Shown here piece after piece: positions 1-8,609 of a stretch of 64,000 nt of DNA; position 1 is the stretch's first letter; each line of letters starts with the position of its first letter. The position numbers were made by a program, and so were the translations under genes. This stretch comes from Bacteroidales bacterium (GTDB lineage Bacteria; Bacteroidota; Bacteroidia; Bacteroidales; JAQUTK01): positions 1 to 64,000 of the forward strand of contig JAQUTK010000008.1 of the NCBI GenBank assembly GCA_028709785.1, given 5' to 3'. The notes beneath the pieces are model-generated. The model saw only the letters and a list, made by a program, of their open reading frames with translations. It was not told the DNA's origin and did not search any database.

Positions 1-1265
1 CTTGTAACAGCGTTGGGCCATGTTCTCATCTGACCGTATGGATGCACAGGACCATCATGAAAGTCGCAAAGTAAATGATTCTTTGCACACAATCGTGTAA
101 TCAATTGAGTACGTTCGTTTTTTTCAACAGGGTTTCCTTGCATAAAACCATACTTAATACCGGCAGCACCCCAATTCCCGTATTGTTCCAATGTCTTTTC
201 CAACGGGAATCTTCGTCCTCCAACATCATTGAGATAAAGCCAAATGCCAACCTCTTTTTCTTTACCGTATTTGATAATCTCGTGAACCTGATCCACTTTT
301 CCTCCTTTTACTGGATCCGAGTTTTCACCAAACTCTGGTCCATACCAATCAGCATCAAGAACAAGATGTCTTATATTGTTTTCAGAAGCAAAATCAACCA
401 TTCGTTTCCATGATTCCAACGACATGGTATATTTAAAATCACCTGACACAGCTCCGTTAATTCGCCAGTCCCACACAGCAACACCCGGTTTAACCCAAGA
501 GAAGTCCATTCCATTTTCAGGATCAGGATTCAGCAACTCGATAAGATGAGAATCAACCATATCACCGGGCTTTCTTCCAAAAAATACGACACGCCATGCA
601 TCATTAGGCTTTGATGCCACGCTAAACAAAGTTTCATTCATTTTCGATTGTAACACTAAAGGATCTCCACTGTTTAAGCAAGCCTCATGAATAGCCATAT
701 AACTATTGTCATTTACTTTAATTGTCATAACCGGAAATCTTCGTCCTTCGACTTTGGTTAGTTTGTCTGGTCCAAGGTTGGCTCTTTCCCCGTTGTAAAA
801 CCAAGCCGTATAGTCATCAGCAAAATTAAAACGGGTAAGTTCCGTGGTCGGATTTCCTGATTTAACCTTGTATCGAAAAGCAACTCCATCATTGTAGGCA
901 CGAGCTATAAGATCATACGAGGTCAGATCGATTGTCAGTTCGTTATAACGATCGAGTACTTTGGATCTCTTTCCCCAAACAGGGAACCAAACGTCATCGA
1001 CTGATTTCTTCTTTGAATCAACAAATTGGATTGGAGCAACTCCTTCCAGTCCTAATTCCGATTTTCCTATCAGCTCTTTTTTATCTGCACTAAATGTATA
1101 AAAGAGAGTTCCTCCCGTTGTTACGGAAAACTCCATCCGTAATTTTTTGTCAGGAGATTTGAGTGTAAAAGAGACTTCCTCTCCACTACTCTTCTTCAAC
1201 AGACTCGCGTTGGTTAACACACAGCAAAGTAAAAAACCGGTTAAGATGTACAGCTTTCTTGTCAT
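1..1265 (-). CDS. GH97 family glycoside hydrolase (alpha-galactosidase/alpha-glucosidase type), 3' part missing
   Basis: An open frame runs from an ATG at 1265 off the left edge, giving 421 residues without a stop. It begins with a signal peptide (MTRKLYILTGFLLCCVLTNA), so the enzyme is exported. The N-terminal beta-sandwich with GVAFRYKV is followed by a catalytic barrel entered at WVKPGVAVWDWR, a pattern typical of GH97. Acidic candidates lie in LVLDADWYG (about residue 302) and FHDG (about residue 402). GH97 enzymes cleave alpha-linked galactosides or glucosides from plant or host glycans, but which bond this one cuts cannot be told. The C-terminal domain is outside the window. The next gene upstream is a T9SS-secreted protein on the same strand, separated by a terminator-like hairpin, so they are probably separate units. 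Confidence 0.9.
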   Translation of the reverse strand, partial: MTRKLYILTGFLLCCVLTNASLLKKSSGEEVSFTLKSPDKKLRMEFSVTTGGTLFYTFSADKKELIGKSELGLEGVAPIQFVDSKKKSVDDVWFPVWGKRSKVLDRYNELTIDLTSYDLIARAYNDGVAFRYKVKSGNPTTELTRFNFADDYTAWFYNGERANLGPDKLTKVEGRRFPVMTIKVNDNSYMAIHEACLNSGDPLVLQSKMNETLFSVASKPNDAWRVVFFGRKPGDMVDSHLIELLNPDPENGMDFSWVKPGVAVWDWRINGAVSGDFKYTMSLESWKRMVDFASENNIRHLVLDADWYGPEFGENSDPVKGGKVDQVHEIIKYGKEKEVGIWLYLNDVGGRRFPLEKTLEQYGNWGAAGIKYGFMQGNPVEKNERTQLITRLCAKNHLLCDFHDGPVHPYGQMRTWPNAVT

Positions 1266-1849
1266 TTTTATTTGTTTTAAATGGTAAGTGAATCAAATTA
1301 CTAACTAAGAATTTATTATTATGTATTCTGAAAACAGCTATTCAATGAGACTTATTTCGTTTGAAATTCGTCTTTGAACAGCTTAAAATATTGTTCCTCA
1401 CTTGTATTTTACCAATTGAAGGATCTATTATTTCAGCAAAAGTATCCAATAATATTAAATATGGAAATAGATCGATCTGTATTTTAAGAAAAGTCTTTTT
1501 ATACGTTATGACTGCTCTTTAAGTAACAAGTACAATAAGTAAGCAAGAGTCAAAGCATTATATCTTAATCATGTAAATCATATCCTCAGAGAGATGAGCC
1601 AAAGAGTATTAATTGCATTGACAATAACTAATCTGAAAAGGGAAAGATCGTATTCGTTGAGTTTTTTTATTTTTAATACTCTTTCCAGGCCTAAACAGAA
1701 AAAGCGCGATGCTCTGTTTGTATCAGATTTCACCGTGAATCCTTCTTCTTTCAATAAACAAACGGTGCCAAACCACTAAAGGTTTAGCACCATTTCACTT
1801 ATTCCCTGATGGATACACCTGAACAAAATGAACGGATCAGATACAGAAT
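1266..1849. other. intergenic region, AT-rich
   Basis: This 584-nt spacer lies between two genes transcribed leftward. I see no convincing gene: a 61-codon rightward frame at 1594-1779 has no recognisable product, and its end overlaps a hairpin. The only clear element is the terminator-like inverted repeat at 1764-1791. No perfect TAnnTTTG element was found just upstream of the GH97 start. Confidence 0.5.
1764..1791 (-). terminator. terminator-like hairpin after the T9SS protein gene
   Basis: GGTGCCAAACC (1764-1774) and GGTTTAGCACC (1781-1791) pair over 11 positions with one C/A mismatch around a 6-nt loop. On the minus strand the stem is followed by a T-rich tract (GTTTGTTTATTG). It lies 58 nt past the stop of the 1850-3385 gene. 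Confidence 0.7.
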
Positions 1850-3385
1850 TTATCTCTTTATAATCAACTTCTTCGTATAACTCTTATCACCAAGATCTAT
1901 TTTCAGGATGTACAATCCATTCAAAAGGTTGTCCGCGTTGATAGTTACACAATGTTTCCCGCTGTCTTTCATACCGCTTTCTAAATCCAGTTGTTTCAGA
2001 CCTACGATAGAGTAAATTCCTGCATTTACCTGCGACACATGATCCAATATATATGTCACTGTAATCTCATCGGACGAAGGATTGTAAAATACCTCCAACG
2101 GATCCTGAATAGCCAAAGGCGAAACATCAAGAGTCGGATCAAATGTCTTGAAAGACCATACATAATCTTGGCCAAGACTTATACCCGGAACGTTTTTTAC
2201 TCCGCTGGTGATTGTTACTGTGTAAGTCATTGCATTTTCCAACAGACTATCCGGCTGAAACGAGAATCCTGTTAATGTTCGTGTGATCTTTCCGGAAAGA
2301 GTCTTTTCTCTATCAGAAAAAATAACGTTTACATGATTAAATGTAAGAGAATCCATCTCCTGACTGAATGTGACAACAATGGCAGTTGATAGATCATTGA
2401 TGATAGAATCAGCTTGTGGAGTTATCTGAACAATGTACGGAGCAGGAGTCTCTAATTCAAAATCAATGTTACCAGTTCCTTCATTAGCCAGAGAAATATT
2501 CTTTGACTTACTCCCATATCCTGGTTTGTAAGTTCGAATACTAATGTATCCGGGAGGGATACTATCAATCAGGTATGTCCCATCACTTGCAGTATAAGAT
2601 TCTCTGATACCATTGGCAACAACCAGCACACTATCCAAAGGAGTATTTGTTCCTTTTTCAATGATTTTTCCGGTTACAGTGGAATATTGTCCCAGTTCTG
2701 CCTTGTTGATAAGAATCTTTACGAAATCAATTGCAAAACCGTCGCCGGCACCTGTTGTATAATCGTCAAATCGAATGCTTACCTGCCCATCCTCAAAAAG
2801 GTACAAATACTCAGCGGGAACATTTGCACTGATCATTTTACCTATTGGACCTGTCTGAACAAGAGAATTGATAATATTTTCCAAAAATGGAACGCGAACG
2901 CTATCAATAGTAATCGTGTAGGATGCCCCCCAAACCGGTGCCTGAAAGTCATCAACAAAAATCTGCATAACAACCGATTTTACAGCTACACCATTGAGAT
3001 TGTAATTAAGAGTAACCGGCGTCACAATATTACCTGGACGCGATGTAGTTGCGGTGTAACCATCGCTTCCGTGAGGAGGTGCGCCTGCATAACTGCTGAT
3101 AACCATGATTCGGTCAGTTCCGGTAGGATCATTTTCATTCACACTCCAAGGGAAACCATGACCAGGAGTATTGTTGCCGGAAAAAGGATTAAATCCGGAA
3201 GGCCAGCCAAAATTCAAATTGTCAATATCCCCTACTCTGACCATCAACTCAGCCTGAGGGGTATTTGTAAGAGTCACATACTGTTCAGACCAATTGCCAT
3301 CCTCTTCTGTTATCGTCTGAGCTGAGCTCACATGGATACAAAAAAGGAATACAAACATAAGAAGTAATTTGTAGCTAGTTTTCAT
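1850..3385 (-). CDS. T9SS-secreted protein with carboxypeptidase-regulatory-like and SbsA-type Ig-like domains
   Basis: The 511-residue product starts with a signal peptide (MKTSYKLLLMFVFLFCIHVSSAQ). Residues about 25-230 form a beta-rich domain rich in aromatic residues and Gly with no family I can name. About 237-310 looks like a carboxypeptidase-regulatory-like fold (VTGKIIEKGTNTPLDSV, then DGTYLIDSIPPGYISI). About 315-415 looks like an SbsA-type Ig domain (ITPQADSIINDLSTAIVVTFS). The last 85 residues end in GLYILKIDLG and YTKKLIIKR, the usual type IX sorting tail, so the protein should cross the outer membrane and be attached or released at the surface. A TAGTTTTG -7 element lies about 70 nt upstream. 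Its substrate or partner is unknown; an adhesin or carbohydrate-binding role is only a guess. Confidence 0.85.
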   Translation of the reverse strand: MKTSYKLLLMFVFLFCIHVSSAQTITEEDGNWSEQYVTLTNTPQAELMVRVGDIDNLNFGWPSGFNPFSGNNTPGHGFPWSVNENDPTGTDRIMVISSYAGAPPHGSDGYTATTSRPGNIVTPVTLNYNLNGVAVKSVVMQIFVDDFQAPVWGASYTITIDSVRVPFLENIINSLVQTGPIGKMISANVPAEYLYLFEDGQVSIRFDDYTTGAGDGFAIDFVKILINKAELGQYSTVTGKIIEKGTNTPLDSVLVVANGIRESYTASDGTYLIDSIPPGYISIRTYKPGYGSKSKNISLANEGTGNIDFELETPAPYIVQITPQADSIINDLSTAIVVTFSQEMDSLTFNHVNVIFSDREKTLSGKITRTLTGFSFQPDSLLENAMTYTVTITSGVKNVPGISLGQDYVWSFKTFDPTLDVSPLAIQDPLEVFYNPSSDEITVTYILDHVSQVNAGIYSIVGLKQLDLESGMKDSGKHCVTINADNLLNGLYILKIDLGDKSYTKKLIIKR

Positions 3386-3452
3386 AAGATTAGGTTTTAC
3401 AGATGAACAAATAGAACTTCTGGGATAATACAGAATATAGTATTGTTATCTA

Positions 3453-3460
3453 CAAAACTA
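3453..3460 (-). promoter_or_regulatory. Bacteroidetes -7 promoter element for the T9SS protein gene
   Basis: TAGTTTTG on the minus strand matches TAnnTTTG perfectly and would start transcription about 60 nt before the ATG at 3385. No clear -33 element was identified. Confidence 0.5.
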
Positions 3461-3731
3461 CTCTTTTATTTCTATTGAGTAGCTTGATTTAAGTAATTTG
3501 AATTATATAAATTCTGTTAACCACACAAACTATAAGTAGTACTCTTGTTATGCACAATAATCGAAATGAAAAGTTATGAAAATCTCCGCTCCAATAGATT
3601 TTAAGAGAAATTGAACAGATTATACTTGAAATATCAGATACTCTTTTTGAGTCTTCAGAAACACTCAAACAAAATGAGGTTTGCTACAAAAATAATTATA
3701 ACAGATAAAAACAAGATACACTTAAAATAAT

Positions 3732-3739
3732 TACTTTTG
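3732..3739 (+). promoter_or_regulatory. Bacteroidetes -7 promoter element for the carboxyltransferase gene
   Basis: TACTTTTG fits TAnnTTTG. It directly abuts the ATG at 3741, so transcription should begin near 3745. That start codon would then lie outside the message, which favours the ATG at 3777. Confidence 0.6.
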
Positions 3740-3776
3740 CATGAAAGTTCAGGAATTACCCGAAACTAATAATATA

Positions 3777-5540
3777 ATGAAAAAAGAAATTAAGTTTAGC
3801 CTTGTTTACCGCGACATGTGGCAATCTTCAGGGAAGTATCAACCACGTGTTGATCAATTACAACGTATAGCCCCTCTTATTATAGAAATGGGCTGTTTTT
3901 CCCGCGTAGAAACCAATGGAGGAGCCTTCGAGCAAGTGAACCTCATGTATGGTGAAAACCCTAATATTGCAGTCCGCACCTTCACAAAACCATTCAATGA
4001 AGCCGGCATTCAGACTCATATGCTTGACCGTGGATTGAACGGACTTCGCATGTTTCCTGTTCCTGCTGATGTGAGAAAGCTCATGTACAAGGTGAAGCAT
4101 GCGCAGGGCGTAGATATTACCCGCATCTTTTGTGGATTAAATGATGTTCGGAATATCATTCCTTCTATCAAATACGCTTTGGAAGCTGGTATGATTCCGC
4201 AAGCAGCCTTGTGCATCACTTCTTCTCCGGTGCATACCGTTGAGTATTATTCAGGTATTGCCGACGAACTGGTTGCTGCTGGTGCACCGGAGATTTGTCT
4301 GAAAGACATGGCAGGAATTGCCCGTCCGGCATTCTTGGGAAGACTGACCAAAGCCATCAAAGAGAAGCACCCGGATGTTATTGTCCAATATCACAGCCAT
4401 AGCGGTCCCGGATTGGATATGGCTTCTATTCTGGAAGTCTGCGAAAACGGAGCCGATATAATCGACGTTGCCATGGAACCACTTTCCTGGGGAAAAGGTC
4501 ACCCAGATGTTATTTCTGTGCAGGTTATGTTGAAAGATGCAGGATTTGATGTCCCCGAAATCAACATGAAAGCTTATATGAAAGCAAGAAGTATGACTCA
4601 GGAGTTTATCGATGATTTTCTGGGATACTTTATAGATCCAACAAATAAGCACACTTCTTCTTTGTTGCTTAAATGCGGACTACCGGGAGGTATGATGGGA
4701 TCTATGATGGCAGATTTGAAGGGAGTTCACTCCAGTATCAACATGACGTTGAAGAGTAAAGGCAAAGAACCTCTTTCCATTGATGATTTGCTCGTTATGT
4801 TATTTGATGAAGTGGAATATGTATGGCCTAAACTCGGCTATCCTCCATTGGTTACTCCGTTTAGCCAATATGTAAAGAATGTGGCTTTGATGAATGTAAT
4901 GATGGTGATTCGCGGAGAAGGTCGTTACACCATGATTGATGCCAATACCTGGGGTATGATACAAGGTCTGAGTGGCCGCCTGCCCGGACCGCTTGCTCCT
5001 GAGATTATTGAGCTTGCAACATCTAAAGGATTGAAGTTCTCGGAGGAAGATCCACAAAAGAACTATCCGGACGCACTTGATACTTTCCGCAAGGAGATGC
5101 AAGAAAATGGCTGGGATTGTGGTCCTGATGATGAGGAACTTTTCGAACTTGCAATGCATGACCGTCAATATCGCGATTATCGTTCGGGTGTTGCCAAGAA
5201 ACGCTTTGAGGAAGAATTGGAAAAAGCTAAAAGCGATCAGATGGCTCAGCAGGGTCTTTCGGAAGATGAGATCAAGAAGATCAAACGCGCCAAAGCGGAA
5301 CCTGTTACAGCCCTGACAAGTGGCCAGATATTGTGGGAAATTGATCCTGTGTTGCCATGTGTAGCTCCGTCTATTGGTTCCAAGTATTCCGAAGGCGATG
5401 GTTTCTGCTACATATCTACTCCATATAACACGATCGAAAGACAAGAGATCCTCCTTACAGGAAAGATGATTGAGGTTTGTGTAAAGCAAGGTGAATTTGT
5501 CAGAAAAGGAGATGTTCTCGGTTATATTGAACGTATCTAA
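3777..5540 (+). CDS. oxaloacetate decarboxylase alpha/pyruvate carboxylase B-type carboxyltransferase with a degenerate biotinyl domain
   Basis: The product is 587 residues from the chosen ATG, or 599 from an ATG at 3741 that overlaps the promoter. Numbering from 3741, the HMGL-like barrel has the metal-binding Asp in YRDMWQS (D25), the lysine expected to be carbamylated in CLKDMAG (K188) and the metal ligands HSH (H218, H220). The PYC/OADA conserved domain follows, then a Lys/Glu-rich linker. The last 60 residues resemble a biotinyl/lipoyl fold. Where the family has EAMK, this protein reads TPYN, so Asn (about 563) replaces the biotin-accepting Lys. The enzyme would normally move CO2 between biotin and pyruvate. 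Here a carrier must come from elsewhere, or the activity has changed. No carrier, biotin carboxylase or membrane decarboxylase subunit is nearby. Confidence 0.85.
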   Translation: MKKEIKFSLVYRDMWQSSGKYQPRVDQLQRIAPLIIEMGCFSRVETNGGAFEQVNLMYGENPNIAVRTFTKPFNEAGIQTHMLDRGLNGLRMFPVPADVRKLMYKVKHAQGVDITRIFCGLNDVRNIIPSIKYALEAGMIPQAALCITSSPVHTVEYYSGIADELVAAGAPEICLKDMAGIARPAFLGRLTKAIKEKHPDVIVQYHSHSGPGLDMASILEVCENGADIIDVAMEPLSWGKGHPDVISVQVMLKDAGFDVPEINMKAYMKARSMTQEFIDDFLGYFIDPTNKHTSSLLLKCGLPGGMMGSMMADLKGVHSSINMTLKSKGKEPLSIDDLLVMLFDEVEYVWPKLGYPPLVTPFSQYVKNVALMNVMMVIRGEGRYTMIDANTWGMIQGLSGRLPGPLAPEIIELATSKGLKFSEEDPQKNYPDALDTFRKEMQENGWDCGPDDEELFELAMHDRQYRDYRSGVAKKRFEEELEKAKSDQMAQQGLSEDEIKKIKRAKAEPVTALTSGQILWEIDPVLPCVAPSIGSKYSEGDGFCYISTPYNTIERQEILLTGKMIEVCVKQGEFVRKGDVLGYIERI

Positions 5541-5562
5541 CTAACCCTTTCCAATATTATAT

Positions 5563-5600
5563 AAAAGTGAGGAAGCTCTGATTGAACTTCCTCACTTTTT
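5563..5600 (+). terminator. rho-independent terminator after the carboxyltransferase gene
   Basis: AAAAGTGAGGAAG (5563-5575) pairs perfectly with CTTCCTCACTTTT around an 11-nt loop. The T-run ends at 5600. The stem lies 22 nt past the stop codon. Confidence 0.9.
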
Positions 5601-5850
5601 GTTTGGCTACTAAGTCCGTTTATAACACAAGCTTAGAGCAAAGGCTTTTCTCCTTTCAGTATCTACAGCTGTTGATGGATAGGAATCGGTGTTTTAGAAC
5701 AATTTGCTCTGTAAAGAAGAAAGCACTGATTCTCGCTGATCAGGAGTAAAAACAGAGTTTCTCGTCACTTTAGAGGATTTCTGACTTTTCTATATCACTG
5801 ATAAATAACGAGTTGTACTTTCTGAAAAGGCGTCCGTATGCGTGCCAAAT

Positions 5851-5865
5851 TTCGTCCTAATGAAA
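5851..5865 (+). repeat. dispersed intergenic motif, copy 1
   Basis: TTCGTCCTAATGAAA is identical over 15 nt to a second intergenic copy at 47004-47018. Both lie upstream of rightward genes and near CGTCYGTATG-type words. Origin and role are unknown. Confidence 0.5.
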
Positions 5866-6062
5866 TGTTTATTTCTTCAGGTTCCGATGGGAAAGACAAC
5901 CTGATGTTTTTCCCAAAACTATTAGAAGAAATTCAGCACTTTTCAGGCCGTATGTAGGACCCTGAAACGGGTTGAGTCTTTTAGAACAATGACGGATCTG
6001 GTCACACAGAAAACAGGTATGAATCTTTCTCCAAGACAGACCTATGTTTCGCCCTTTTTATG

Positions 6063-6070
6063 TAAGTTTG
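6063..6070 (+). promoter_or_regulatory. Bacteroidetes -7 promoter element for the glycerophosphodiesterase operon
   Basis: TAAGTTTG matches TAnnTTTG perfectly and predicts a leader of about 68 nt before the ATG at 6145. Confidence 0.55.
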
Positions 6071-6144
6071 CATTGTGATAGAAGATGTTGTTTGTACGTC
6101 CCTCTTTTCACAAACATAAATTGTAAATCTAAAAACCATCTAAA

Positions 6145-6930
6145 ATGAAGAAAGTTTTTTGTTCCCTCCTCTCCCTGTTATTAATTTCAGGAACGCTTAT
6201 GGCTCAAACAAAAGTGATTGCCCACCGAGGCTATTGGGATTGCAGTGGATCTGCACAAAACAGTATTGCCTCTTTACAAAAAGCCCAGGAGATCGGTATC
6301 TATGGTTCGGAATGTGATGTATATGTCACAGCCGATGGTGTCGTCGTACTCAATCATGACAGAACACATGGCTCAATGAATGTGGAACAAACAAAATATA
6401 AGCAACTGAAGAAATTGAAACTTAAAAATGGAGAGATACTCCCTACCTTCAAAAGCTATCTCAAACAAGGTTTGAAGGACACAAACACCAAACTGATTGT
6501 GGAGATCAAATCTCACAAAGACACCGCCAATGAAGACCGTTGCGTAAAAGAGGTGGTGAAGATGGTAAAGAAATACAAGATGGAGAATCAGGTAGAATAT
6601 ATCTCTTTCAGCAAGAGGGCTTGCAGTAATCTGATCACTCTCTCACCTTCGACTCCTGTAGCCTATCTGGGCAGCGACATCGCTCCTAAAGAGTTAAAGA
6701 AACTAGGTTATAGCGGTGTGGATTTCAGTGATGCAACTTTTAACAAGCATCCGGAGTGGATCGATGAAGCAAAGGCCTGCGGATTGACCATCAACGTCTG
6801 GACGATTGATAAGGGAGCTGATATGCAACACTTCATCAATCAGAAAGTGGATTATATCACAACAAATAACCCCTTACTATTGAAAGGATTAGTAAAAATA
6901 ATCCAGACAATCAATAGCCGGAATACATGA
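6145..6930 (+). CDS. secreted glycerophosphoryl diester phosphodiesterase
   Basis: The 261-residue product has a signal peptide (MKKVFCSLLSLLLISGTLMA) and a GDPD barrel. The diagnostic residues are present: the catalytic His in AHRGY, then SECDVYVTADG with the metal-binding Glu and Asp, and LNHD. VEIKSH and the C-terminal VWTID also fit the family. Such enzymes split glycerophosphodiesters, for example deacylated phospholipid head groups, into glycerol-3-phosphate and an alcohol, here in the periplasm or outside. The stop overlaps the next start by 4 nt (ATGA), so translation of the two is coupled. Confidence 0.93.
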   Translation: MKKVFCSLLSLLLISGTLMAQTKVIAHRGYWDCSGSAQNSIASLQKAQEIGIYGSECDVYVTADGVVVLNHDRTHGSMNVEQTKYKQLKKLKLKNGEILPTFKSYLKQGLKDTNTKLIVEIKSHKDTANEDRCVKEVVKMVKKYKMENQVEYISFSKRACSNLITLSPSTPVAYLGSDIAPKELKKLGYSGVDFSDATFNKHPEWIDEAKACGLTINVWTIDKGADMQHFINQKVDYITTNNPLLLKGLVKIIQTINSRNT

Positions 6931-8144
6931 ATCGGACTTTATTGCTTTTTAATCCTGAAAATGACCTGGCACTTGCCAATGGAAGTCCCTATTTCTGTGC
7001 GCCAGACAGTGCCAGAATGATGAGGAACGACTTATCGCTGTTGCCGATCTGGTATGCAGCAGGTAAAGGAACGGTATGCATTGACACCCTTCCTGAAGAC
7101 TCTGAATGGCTGGAGATGATCTCCAAACTGAAACTGGACGCTGACTGGATAGTCAGTGATAGCTTACCACCCCATCTGCTGAGTGATTCAGATCTGTTTC
7201 TTTCTCCATGGGGATGGAGCCCTGCCTGTGTGGATTTTTTCCGAAAGAGAGGAATAGCCGATCAGCTACTTCCGGATGCAGATCAAATGGATCTTGTGAG
7301 ACAACTCTCCCACCGTTCCACCTCATTGACAGTGCTCAGCGAACTTCGACAGAACACCTCACTTCCTTTTGCATCCTTTGAATCCGGCGTCGAACTGACA
7401 ACACTTGACCAGATACACAACTTTGCTGCTCAGCACAAAAGCTGTGTGTATAAAGCACCATGGTCCGGTAGTGGCAAAGGGATACACTGGCGCACAACGC
7501 ATCATAAGATGGAACGTCTCGATCATTGGGCGGAAGGGATCCTTGCTAAACAAGGCAGTGTCATCGCCGAACAGAAATACAACAAGATTCTCGACTTTGC
7601 AATGGAATTTCATTGTCAGGAGCTGCAAGCCAGTTTTTCCGGCTATTCTCTCTTTTATACCGATCTTTATGGTACGTACAAAGGCAATCTGCTTGCTTCC
7701 GACAGCCATATCGAAAAGCAAATCGGTCAATACGTCTCACCGGAAATACTACAACGATTGCGTCAATCCCTGGAAAACACTCTTACCACCCTCATCGCTC
7801 CTCATTACAACGGTTATCTGGGAATTGATATGTTTGTGTATCAAACAGAAGTGGAGCATTACGCCATCCATCCCTGTGTCGAAATCAATCTGCGAATGAA
7901 TATGGGAATGGCGGCACGATTGATCTACGATCTTCACGTGGAAGAGGGAAAACAGGGAATCTATTCTGTCGATTATGTGAAAGATGCAAGCGAACTATAT
8001 ACGGATCATTGCCAGCGCATGGAGACTCAGAAAGGGGTGATTCGAAATGGCAAATTAAGCAGTGGATACTTCTCCCTGACTCCTGTCACCCCGAAGAGCC
8101 ATTATCGTGCCCGTGTGGAAATAAAGGAAACGAATGTACTATGA
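6927..8144 (+). CDS. ATP-grasp-like protein of unknown function
   Basis: The product is 405 residues with no signal peptide or membrane segment, so it is probably cytoplasmic. The N-terminus (LLLFNPENDLALANG) does not match a family I can name. The middle holds CVYKAPWSGSGKGI, a glycine-rich ATP-grasp-like loop with the preceding Lys. The C-terminal part has VEINLRMNMG, which resembles the Glu-x-Asn metal-binding motif of ATP-grasp ligases. ATP-grasp enzymes join a carboxylate to an amine or thiol through an acyl phosphate; the substrates here cannot be guessed. Both junctions with its neighbours are ATGA overlaps, placing it firmly inside the operon. Confidence 0.65.
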   Translation: MNRTLLLFNPENDLALANGSPYFCAPDSARMMRNDLSLLPIWYAAGKGTVCIDTLPEDSEWLEMISKLKLDADWIVSDSLPPHLLSDSDLFLSPWGWSPACVDFFRKRGIADQLLPDADQMDLVRQLSHRSTSLTVLSELRQNTSLPFASFESGVELTTLDQIHNFAAQHKSCVYKAPWSGSGKGIHWRTTHHKMERLDHWAEGILAKQGSVIAEQKYNKILDFAMEFHCQELQASFSGYSLFYTDLYGTYKGNLLASDSHIEKQIGQYVSPEILQRLRQSLENTLTTLIAPHYNGYLGIDMFVYQTEVEHYAIHPCVEINLRMNMGMAARLIYDLHVEEGKQGIYSVDYVKDASELYTDHCQRMETQKGVIRNGKLSSGYFSLTPVTPKSHYRARVEIKETNVL

Positions 8145-8599
8145 CACGAATCAACTCTGCCATACCGGTTAAAGCCCTCACTGACGAACATCTGCTGGCA
8201 GAACATCGTGAGATCAAGAGGATCTGTGCTCAGTTTAAGACAAGCATCCTGGAGAGCAAAAAGAGAGTAAAAATACCGGAACGGTTCACATTGGGCAGCG
8301 GACATGTAACCTTTTTCCTTGATAAAGGTCTCTTTACGTTCCATCGTTATCGTGCCATCTATATGGAGTGTCTCAATCGCGGTTTTCAGGTGGAAGACTA
8401 CTCCGGCAACTGGGATATCTATAAAGAAGCACCGGCATATTATCTTGATTACTCCTGCACGGAAGAAGAATACCTGCTTCTGAAAGAGCGTATACTGGAA
8501 CGGATAGGGAGCAGTCCGAAAGCGGTCTTCCACTACTACTCCGTATCCGTCAGCAAAGAACGTGCTGCTGAGATATTAGTCAGTACCCCTATCGAATAA
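8141..8599 (+). CDS. pyrimidine dimer DNA glycosylase/AP lyase (T4 endonuclease V family)
   Basis: The 152-residue product closely follows phage T4 DenV: MTRIN at the N-terminus, DEHLLAEHREI, then LGSGHVTFF and ECLNRGF. In DenV the amine of Thr2 attacks the damaged nucleotide and a Glu near residue 23 assists. Here Thr2, Arg3, Arg23 and Glu24 are in place. Because Thr2 must become the N-terminus, the ATG at 8141 is the true start; an upstream ATG at 8009 in the same frame would bury it. The enzyme should cut at UV-induced cyclobutane dimers. The frame overlaps the ATP-grasp-like gene by 4 nt. Confidence 0.93.
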   Translation: MTRINSAIPVKALTDEHLLAEHREIKRICAQFKTSILESKKRVKIPERFTLGSGHVTFFLDKGLFTFHRYRAIYMECLNRGFQVEDYSGNWDIYKEAPAYYLDYSCTEEEYLLLKERILERIGSSPKAVFHYYSVSVSKERAAEILVSTPIE

Positions 8600-8609
8600 G
8601 AGGTAAATC

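Larger units (their letters stand above)
3386..3740. other. divergent promoter region
   Basis: This 355-nt AT-rich spacer separates two divergent genes. It holds one -7-like element for each (3453-3460 minus, 3732-3739 plus). No gene or other structure was seen. Confidence 0.5.
5601..6144. other. long 5' intergenic region of the glycerophosphodiesterase operon
   Basis: No gene was recognised in this 544-nt stretch. It contains the motif TTCGTCCTAATGAAA at 5851-5865, which recurs at 47004-47018, and the related CGTCCGTATG at 5831-5840. A -7 element lies at 6063-6070. The rest has no clear structure. Confidence 0.5.

Noticed and set aside
1594-1779. 61-codon rightward frame in the first long spacer
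   Set aside because: No recognisable product, and its end overlaps a terminator-like hairpin of the opposite strand.
4800-5489. 229-codon leftward frame
   Set aside because: Antisense to the carboxyltransferase gene, with no family resemblance.
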